In this document: one piece after another, positions 1-6,000 of the stretch | Layout: every line of letters begins with the position of its first letter | How positions within the stretch are numbered: position 1 is the first letter of the stretch | NCBI GenBank assembly: GCA_938010495.1 | Contig: CALLUT010000046.1 | Span: 1-8,271, forward strand | Origin: Candidatus Absconditabacterales bacterium | Lineage (GTDB): Bacteria > Patescibacteria > JAEDAM01 > Absconditabacterales > Absconditicoccaceae | Direction of reading: 5' to 3' | DNA: 8,271 nt | Notes under the pieces: generated by a model | Database searches by the model: none | What the model was told of the DNA's origin: nothing | The model's input: only the letters and a program-made list of their open reading frames with translations | Made by a program: the position numbers and the translations under genes

Positions 1-728
1 ATCTTATTCGTCTTACTTTCTTTTACATGCGCATAATCTTTTTCTAATAAGGCATCTATTTTCTCTAATAATCACACGACATCTAGTCATAGATTCTTTA
101 ATTTTCTTCTATGCTTAAATAGACCTTTTCTTTGTTTTTCGATATATTTGCTGTACTCTTGAATCGTTTCATCCCATCAACGTTCCACTCAACTTATTAA
201 GAAACGATTCGAATTGATTGCATCTATATCTTCATCAACATCTTCCATATCATCTCGTACTTCTCACAAAGCATCATATTGTGTAATTAGATCAACATCT
301 TTAGGATTTCTGCCAATAACGTGCTCTATGATTCTTCTATTGAGAAATATGTCACATTGTTTTAATCCATAAAAGTCATCTATTGAAAATTCTAATGGAG
401 AATATTTATGCCTCATTGACATTTCCATTTCAAAGAAATCTCGCAGTCTCTTAGAATCTTCCTTTGCTTTTTCTATATTTCAAAACAAACGAACAAGAGT
501 CGCTAAAGTCGTTTGTTTTAATCTTTCGTATTTATCATCTAGCTCTTGTAATGACAAGATATTCTCCTCCAAATCATTATCAAAATCAAAAATATTTTTT
601 TGAAGGAGGAAAATAATATCTTTTGCTTTTTCTTGAACTACGTCATTAGATCATAGAGCATTACAATACTCTATCATATTTCTCTCTGCTCGAAGAATTT
701 CTACTTTTTTATTTAGATAATAGTTCAT
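1..728 (-). CDS. Hypothetical coiled-coil-rich protein (C-terminus outside window, table 25)
   Basis: I do not recognise the family. With UGA read as Gly the frame runs 242 codons from ATG (728-726) to the window edge with no TAA or TAG; seven in-frame TGA codons break it under the standard code. The protein is soluble-looking: no signal peptide or membrane segment, many Lys, Glu, Asp and Leu, and several long stretches with heptad-like spacing (about residues 30-110 and 165-240), suggesting helical bundles or coiled coil. A strongly acidic patch lies near residues 162-178. Three Arg-type CGA codons occur (residue 13 and two further on) and may encode Trp in this lineage. It is transcribed divergently from the membrane-anchored protein starting at 849. 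A perfect TTGACA lies just upstream, so the message may have almost no leader. The ORF is certain under table 25; the function is unknown. Confidence 0.85.
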
Positions 729-733
729 ATAAT

Positions 734-762
734 ATATTTACATATATATAACAAAATGTCAA
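734..762 (-). promoter_or_regulatory. Candidate promoter for the coiled-coil gene
   Basis: On the minus strand a perfect -35 hexamer TTGACA (762-757) is followed 16-17 bases later by TAAATA/AAATAT (740-734) within a TA-rich tract. The -10 is weak, but the spacing suits a sigma70-type promoter. Transcription would begin at or very near the ATG at 728, implying a leaderless or near-leaderless message. Inference from consensus only. Confidence 0.4.
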
Positions 763-769
763 CTTAGTC

Positions 770-798
770 TTGATTTATCAAAATCTTTAGTATATAAT
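770..798 (+). promoter_or_regulatory. Sigma70-type promoter for the membrane-anchored protein
   Basis: TTGATT (770-775), exactly 17 bases, then a perfect TATAAT (793-798). Transcription would start near 805, giving a leader of about 45 bases to the ATG at 849. It lies back to back with the candidate promoter of the leftward gene, so both share this 120-base divergent region. This is the best promoter match in the window. Confidence 0.6.
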
Positions 799-848
799 TA
801 AGTAAATAAAGAATTTGTCAAGAATATTTTAACTCATGACATTTCAAA

Positions 849-1445
849 ATGATACACAAAACAAAAAAAGTGATTAATTCAATGGTACAAAAGCACAAAG
901 AAACCCTTGATAAACACAAGGACATGATGTGAGTTCATGTTTTCTTAGCATTAATTGTTTGAGTATTCTTACATATGCTCTTTCCTCCAATGCACACATC
1001 TTCTGCAACACAAGATCATGAAAATTCAACTGCAATGGTTGAACATTATTCTCCTTCAATACAAAGTCATCAAGAATCCTTAGCCCATAATCTTCATGAT
1101 GAACTACGTATAATTCCAGCTAGTATTGCTGCTCCAAATGTATCAGTAAAAATCACTCCAGATGAAATGGAATGATATATGTTATTTCTATGAACAGAAC
1201 ATTTTGCTTTCACACCCAAAGAAGTGGGTAAAGCTTGAGATAATGATTATTATGAATGACATGCAACATTATATATTAACGATGAATATATGTGAAGAAT
1301 TTATAGTCCATACCATCATATACCACAACATTTTTTGAAATCTTGAAATAATATAGTATTAGTAACTCTAAATGATAACAACCATAAAACATTTTCACGA
1401 CATGATCAAGTTATTTATGATTCAGATATTATCACAGTAGAATAA
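849..1445 (+). CDS. Membrane-anchored extracytoplasmic protein with GHAxLYxN-type domain
   Basis: Read with UGA=Gly this encodes 198 residues ending in TAA, using eight in-frame TGA codons. The N-terminus is basic (about residues 1-26), followed by one hydrophobic segment at about 28-45, fitting a single N-terminal membrane anchor with the rest outside. A low-complexity His/Ser/Glu spacer (about 50-85) leads to a beta-rich domain (about 88-198) containing GHATLYIND at 137-145, a HHIPQH cluster at 156-161 and an LNDNNH segment near 174-179. This pattern resembles small exported domains with GHAHLYV...LNANDH signatures, often found in copper- or redox-associated surface proteins; metal binding is only a suggestion from the many His. 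The start at 849 is chosen; ATG 882 is an alternative that shortens the basic tail. No Shine-Dalgarno is seen. The CGA at 1398-1400 may encode Trp. It converges with the 58-residue gene, stop to stop 4 bases apart. Confidence 0.85.
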
Positions 1446-1449
1446 CAGA

Positions 1450-1626
1450 TTAATGAGCAAATACTTTTGCTTTACATAAACCAAATAGTGCTTCCATAAG
1501 TACTTCATCAGTAGGAAGTTCTAAACTTCTCATGTGAGATAGATCATCATCAAATGATGTCCAGTGTCTTTCTGACCATAATGTTGCTAGAAATAGAGCA
1601 CATTGATGTGGGTTAGCAAATGACAT
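1450..1626 (-). CDS. Small hypothetical protein, 58 residues
   Basis: An open frame from ATG (1626-1624) to TAA (1452-1450) encodes 58 residues and is open under both the standard code and table 25, as it holds no TGA. It has two TGG Trp codons, one GGT Gly, one Arg encoded by AGA in the first half, and a mix of acidic, hydrophobic and His residues; no membrane segment or recognised motif. Length and packing support it being real: it fills the gap exactly, 4 bases from the convergent upstream gene, with no competing frame. A 9-bp inverted repeat lies directly upstream in its presumed leader. It is downstream of trxB on the same strand but separated by a probable terminator, so it may be transcribed alone. 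The family is not recognised. Confidence 0.6.
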   Translation of the reverse strand: MSFANPHQCALFLATLWSERHWTSFDDDLSHMRSLELPTDEVLMEALFGLCKAKVFAH

Positions 1627-1636
1627 AATATTTATG

Positions 1637-1662
1637 AAAGAGTTAAATACGTATAACTCTTT
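1637..1662 (-). repeat. Inverted repeat in the leader of the 58-residue gene
   Basis: Arms AAAGAGTTA (1637-1645) and TAACTCTTT (1654-1662) pair perfectly over 9 bp around an 8-base loop. It ends 10 bases before the ATG at 1626 of the minus-strand gene, so it could be a leader hairpin or operator for that gene. It is AT-rich and modestly stable; a function is not shown. Confidence 0.5.
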
Positions 1663-1686
1663 TATAAGGAAGATCTTTTGTAAAGA

Positions 1687-1729
1687 AAAAAATGTACAAA
1701 CCTTCTAAGAAGAGATATGTACATTTTTT
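1687..1729. terminator. Probable terminator downstream of trxB (T-tract on both strands)
   Basis: A perfect 12-bp inverted repeat with arms AAAAAATGTACA (1687-1698) and TGTACATTTTTT (1718-1729). The 19-base interval contains a smaller nested palindrome CTTCTAAGAAG. Runs of A and T flank the core, giving a U tract after the stem on either strand. It lies 60 bases downstream of the trxB stop, where a terminator is expected. The stem is AT-rich, so termination strength is uncertain. Confidence 0.55.
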
Positions 1730-1789
1730 AAATTATATGTTTGGCTGTATAAGTCTGATAACCAATAGTTTTCATTACTTAGTTGTTTA

Positions 1790-2743
1790 CTAATCTTGCA
1801 AGAAATGCTCTGCCTCTAATGCAGCCATACATCATGTACCAGCTGATGTAATTGCTTGTCTATACTTCTTATCTTGTACATCTCATGCAGCAAATACTCA
1901 AGGAACGCTTGTTGCTGTAGACATATGTCCAAATGTTTTAATATATCATGCTTCATCTAATTCTACTTGTCATTCTAGGAAGGCAGTTGCTGGTTTATGA
2001 CCAATTGCATAAAACAATCCTCATGCTTCCAATGATGTTTCTTCATTTGTTTGGTTATTAATTACTGTCAGTCAAGTCATATATCCATCTTGACCAGTAA
2101 TTTCTTTTCATTCTGTATTTCGCATAATTTCTATTTTTTCATTATCCATAACTCTTTGTTGCATTACTTTTGATGCTTTCATCGCATCTTTTCTTACAAG
2201 CATAAATACTTTGCTTGCATATTTAGTCAAGAAATGTGCTTCTTCACAAGCTGAATCTCCTCATCAAATTACGATAAGTGGTTTATTACGAAACATTGGA
2301 AGTGCTCAATCACATACTGCACATGCACTTACTCAATTTTGCCAATATGTTTCTTCTCAGTCTAATCATAAACGCTTTGCAACTGCTCAAGTAGAAATAA
2401 GAATAGTTTTAGCAAGTCTTGGTTCATCTTCTCCTTGTGCCCAAACCTTGAACGGGCTAGCTGAAAGATCTACTTTTGTTACAGTTTTTGTAACTATTGT
2501 TGTTCATGAATTAAGAGACTGATCTCTCATTCTTATCATCAAATCAGGTCACATAACTCCATCAGGAAATCCTGGAAAGTTCTCAACATCTGTTGTTGTC
2601 GTTAACTGTCCTCATGCCGCTACTCATCATGCAAGAAACCCTTCAAACATTAATGGTTCAAGTAATGCTCTTCATGCATATATAGCTGCTGTATGACCTG
2701 CAGGTCATGATCAAATAATGATAATTTCTTCTACTTTTGTCAT
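1790..2743 (-). CDS. trxB: Thioredoxin reductase (table 25)
   Basis: An NADPH-dependent flavoenzyme that reduces thioredoxin in the cytoplasm. The frame runs from ATG (2743) to TAG (1790-1792), 317 residues, the usual length for a low-Mr TrxB. Domain order is canonical: FAD-binding [14 protein letters not shown] (11-24), [17 protein letters not shown] (44-60), redox-active CAVCDG (141-146), NADPH-binding [10 protein letters not shown] (160-169), and the C-terminal FAD motif AAGDV (285-289) followed by an AITSAGTGCMAA-type helix. Of 36 glycines, 23 are TGA, including those of the FAD and NADPH loops, so the gene is intact only if UGA is Gly. CAVC, rather than the E. coli CATC, and the [14 protein letters not shown] segment resemble the low-Mr type also found in eukaryotes. 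Residue 208, before NTEGKEI, is CGA where many TrxB proteins have Trp. The gene is divergent from the paralog operon. No Shine-Dalgarno. Confidence 0.97.
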
Positions 2744-2774
2744 AAATCTATGAGTAATAAAATATAATAAATTT

Positions 2775-2803
2775 ACTATACTAATCTTCTCCCTATTTTA
2801 CAA
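2775..2803 (-). promoter_or_regulatory. Candidate trxB promoter
   Basis: On the minus strand TTGTAA (2803-2798), 17 bases, then TATAGT (2780-2775). The start would fall about 25 bases before the trxB ATG. A small CCCT/AGGG inverted repeat (2791-2807) overlaps the -35 and could be an operator, though it is short. Consensus match only. Confidence 0.5.
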
Positions 2804-2834
2804 AGGGTAAGCGTTAGGTTAGAATAAAAGAATA

Positions 2835-2862
2835 TTGACTTTATTTATAATATATGTATAGA
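2835..2862 (+). promoter_or_regulatory. Candidate promoter for the paralog operon
   Basis: TTGACT (2835-2840), 16 bases, then TATAGA (2857-2862), about 20 bases before the presumed ATG at 2889. It faces away from the trxB promoter within the same 145-base divergent region. Confidence 0.45.
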
Positions 2863-2888
2863 TAGTTATTTATTAGTTCGTATTTCTT

Positions 2889-3731
2889 ATGTGAATTCGC
2901 GAAGAGTATAAAGTCATTTCTACTACCCTTGATTGATTTAATCAAAGAAAGGATTCAATTGACGAAATAACAGCGTATAAAGAGTGGTTATCAAGAGATA
3001 CTGATGTACTAAATATACTTCAACTTGAATCAATACAGCTCTTCCAGATGAGCTTTAAAATATTACAAGAAAAAATTGAGAAAAAGAAAAAGTCTATCGA
3101 AAATAATTGATATAATACATTACTAATAACTGATGAAATGTTAGATAAAAGATATCTATCAGCGACTTTACAACAAAGAATGCATGCAATACTTCCATCG
3201 GAAATTGAAGAATTTAGTGCTTGAAAAGATAAAGTTTCAATAGTACAAATGGCTTTTTGAAACAAGAATCATTTTAGAATGATAAACGATAATGAAATTG
3301 AAAACGTGAATAATTTATGAAATAAAAATCAGATCAAAAATTGAAAACGCATGCTTCAAAACAAGGTAATAAAACATGATATTCTTCTTGATCCGGAAAG
3401 AATCCCAATTAGCATATGGCACTATCTTGGAATGGCTAAAAACTTTCCTACAACAAAAAAAATGGTTCAATCAGCATCTCCTGAGTTAATAACTGAGAAC
3501 ACAAAGATTTTGCAGGATGTACTAAGTAGAACAAATCTCCATCATAAAGTAAATTTTAAACAAGAATACTACTGACCAGCTGTACAAAAATCTGTAACAA
3601 ATTTTCTCTTTTGAAATATTTTTCACTACTCAAATCCATGAAATAGAGTTGATAAAAATTGATTCCCAGAATATACAATGGATATTTATGAAGATATATA
3701 CGATTATTTAGATAGAAACAAAACATCATAA
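2889..3731 (+). CDS. Hypothetical protein, first of a tandem paralog pair (table 25)
   Basis: 280 residues ending in TAA (3729-3731), with eleven in-frame TGA codons. I do not recognise the family. An in-frame TAG at 2874-2876 limits the N-terminus, and ATG 2889 is the first start after it; the second codon is already TGA, so the standard code would give only Met. The protein looks soluble, basic and helical, with a lysine-rich helix near 55-70, QMAFGN at 120-125, LGM...TTKK at 180-191, LQDVL at 208-212, an aromatic- and Asn-rich part at 226-255 and NGFPEY at 257-262. These landmarks recur in the same order in the next gene, pointing to an ancient duplication. Its stop overlaps the next start by one base (TAATG), implying translational coupling. 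No signal peptide, membrane segment or catalytic motif was found. Confidence 0.85.
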
Positions 3732-4468
3732 TGAACAACCGTGACTCATATCAATTGCTTAAATCAATAAGAGATATAAACCACAAGTCTGAAGATCTCA
3801 ATATTTTTTCTAAAAATAAAGATGTGATACGCAACACGTTATGAATAAATTTTGATGTATTTTTAAAAGATACGTTCACGAACAGACGTGATTTATTGCA
3901 AGAAAAAATGAATAAAAACCCATTCTATAATATTAGAAAAGCTGATGAATGGATTTCTAAACAGTACACAAGAACTATTGGTACATCAACGGCATTCGTA
4001 CCAATACAAGACTGGCAAAAAAGTAGTTTTTCACATTGAAATAATCCACATTCATTATACCAAATGGCTTTTTGCAATTCTTACAAGCAATTTCTCGTAC
4101 CAAACCATGAAATTTTCAAAAAAGCTACATACAATGAAAAAGTCTCAATACGAAAAAAATGAATAAAAAACAGCCTCGATGATGTAACAAAAATTGATAT
4201 GAATTTCATGAAAAAACTATGAATTCGAACTCCAAAAAAATCCAACGAAGAGCGACTTGATAATGCGTTGATTATAGAAAAAGATTTACAAGATATACTT
4301 CCACAGTTTAGGAATAGAATGTCCTATGTTTCAAAAAGATCATCACAATGAAACTGGAAAAAACAAAAATCAAATCTCTCTCGCAACATTGCATTTACCT
4401 ATAAAAAAACCAAAGAGATCTGATTCAATTGATTTCCAAAGTTCGAGTGTAAGATTCATTCAAGATAA
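3731..4468 (+). CDS. Hypothetical protein, second of a tandem paralog pair (table 25)
   Basis: 245 residues from ATG (3731-3733), overlapping the upstream stop by one base, to TAA (4466-4468); seven in-frame TGA codons. The family is not recognised. It is basic, Lys/Asn/Arg-rich and without membrane segments. It shares collinear landmarks with the upstream product: LLQEKM at 55-60, QMAFCN at 111-116, LGIRTPKK at 163-170, LQDIL at 186-190 and NGFPKF at 233-238. The second half is highly charged (about 195-230, many Lys, Arg and Ser), which would allow nucleic-acid contact but does not show it. Three CGA codons occur, which become Trp if the second reassignment holds. It converges with miaB, with only 22 bases between the two stops and no clear hairpin. 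Confidence 0.83.
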
Positions 4469-4490
4469 TTTTATTGACGAATTAATAAAT

Positions 4491-5981
4491 CTACACAACC
4501 TCTCCATATAACGTAAACGGTTTCACTTCATGTACCTTTGCATCTACAAATTCACCGATATTATAATCATCTAGATTACTAGCAGTAACGGTGATATTTT
4601 TCATGTTGTCTGTGTATCCAGAAATTTTTCCTCAACCGATTCATTTGATCATCATAGTTCTTGTCTGACCAATTTCGGCAAGATTATTTTTTGTAGAAAT
4701 TTCAATAAGTGTATCGTTGAGTCTTTGTCGTCTTTCTTTTTTGACACTCATTGGAACGTTGTCTTCGTACTTCCTTGCACCATATGTTCATGGTCTAGGG
4801 GAATATATTCCAATATAGATCATATCAAAGTCACTATACGTAGTTAGTTCAAGTGATTTCACAAAATCTTCTTCTGTTTCATCACAAAATCATACGATAA
4901 TATCTGATGTTATACTCATCGGTCTCTTCAAAGAACGAATTCCATCTACGAAACCACGGTATTCATCGCTTGTATACCCCCTAAACATCTTCTTCAAAAC
5001 AGCGTCAGATCATGATTGTGCTGGCATATGAACATGTGGGCATATATTTGCTTTATCTTCGTGTAGAGCTCGAATCTCATCACTATAATAGGTCGGATAA
5101 GGGGATGTATATCTCACCCGTCTTACTCATTTCGTTTCTGAAGTTTTTTTTAAAATTTCATAAAAATCTGGATGTTTATTTACTATTTGTCAAAGAAGGA
5201 CTATTTCTTCAGCTCACTGTTTCACTTGAGCATTCACTTCTGTCATAATTTCATCAACTGGCCTATTTTTTTCTAATCATCTCGCATACGGCACTATACA
5301 ATATGCACAAAACTGTGAGCATCATGTAGAAATAGGAACATATGCTGTTTTTGTATTTTCCTTAAACAACATATTTGAATTATGTGGAATAATTCCTGTA
5401 TACTCATTTACAATATCTACCAAAGGATCAATATCGTACCCAAGTTTTCTCATTGCATAGGGTAAAAACCCTAAGTCGTTGATTCTAAAGAATAACTCGA
5501 CATTAGGAAATTGTTTGTTCATTTTTTTGAACAACGGATTGAACGCGTGATTTACGTACAAAATATCATCTGGTGCATCTTCGTTTCATAGTTTGAATGC
5601 TTTTACTACCTTTTGCAAAGCTGAATCTTTTTCCATTTCTTCAAGACCAACAATCATCGGTTCACTTGATTGAACACTATCAACAAAATTACCCATAGTC
5701 ATTTTCTTTGACTTAGTTGTTCATGTCTTTTTTAGATTAAGATTGTGTCCTATCATACATCATGTTAGCCATACTTTTTGTTCTGGTCTAAGTTCTGTAA
5801 GTTGTCATCGTACTTTATCTTCAGATTTTTGTCTAACACTACACGTGTCCAAAATCACTATGTCTGCCTGCTCTTTATTGTCTACATAAGAAAAACCACA
5901 GTTGCACAGTACCGCTTTGATACGCGCAGAGTCACTGTAATTCATCTGACATCCATATATAATTATGTGAAATGTTTTCAT
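4491..5981 (-). CDS. miaB: tRNA-2-methylthio-N6-isopentenyladenosine synthase (table 25)
   Basis: A radical-SAM, two-cluster enzyme that adds a methylthio group to i6A37 of tRNAs reading U-starting codons. 496 residues, ATG 5981 to TAG 4493-4491, with 14 in-frame TGA. The N-terminal methylthiotransferase domain has its three cluster Cys in YGCQMN (C11), DTCSVR (C47) and TGCM (C75). The radical-SAM motif is CSQFCAYC (C221, C225, C228), followed by VPYARG. Further family landmarks are RYTSPYP (290-296), HMPAQSGS (318-325), SDIIVGF (359-365), YSPRPGT (393-399) and a C-terminal TRAM-like domain (about 433-496). It is longer than usual: C75 to C221 is 146 residues against about 74 in E. coli, owing to an extra block at about 77-147 before the FPNVELFFRINDL segment. 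Four CGA/CGG codons fall where Arg is not the expected residue. The start is 19 bases after the surface-protein stop, so the two are likely co-transcribed. Confidence 0.95.
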
Positions 5982-6000
5982 GGAATGTACTATACTCTTA

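Noticed and set aside
975..1175. A 66-residue ORF on the plus strand starting at an internal ATG
   Set aside because: It is the middle part of the 849-1445 gene, cut off by TGA codons that encode Gly here; not a separate gene.
2211..2522. A 103-residue ORF on the plus strand
   Set aside because: It is antisense to trxB, and the minus-strand frame carries all the family motifs.
4469..4490. Terminator between the convergent paralog gene and miaB
   Set aside because: Only 22 bases and no stable inverted repeat; termination may lie within the facing genes.
5012..5248. Plus-strand ORF of 78 residues (and similar ones at 5778-6032, 6348-6599 and 7371-7589)
   Set aside because: Each is antisense to miaB or the surface-protein gene and shows no motif; the AT-rich code with few TAA/TAG leaves chance frames open.
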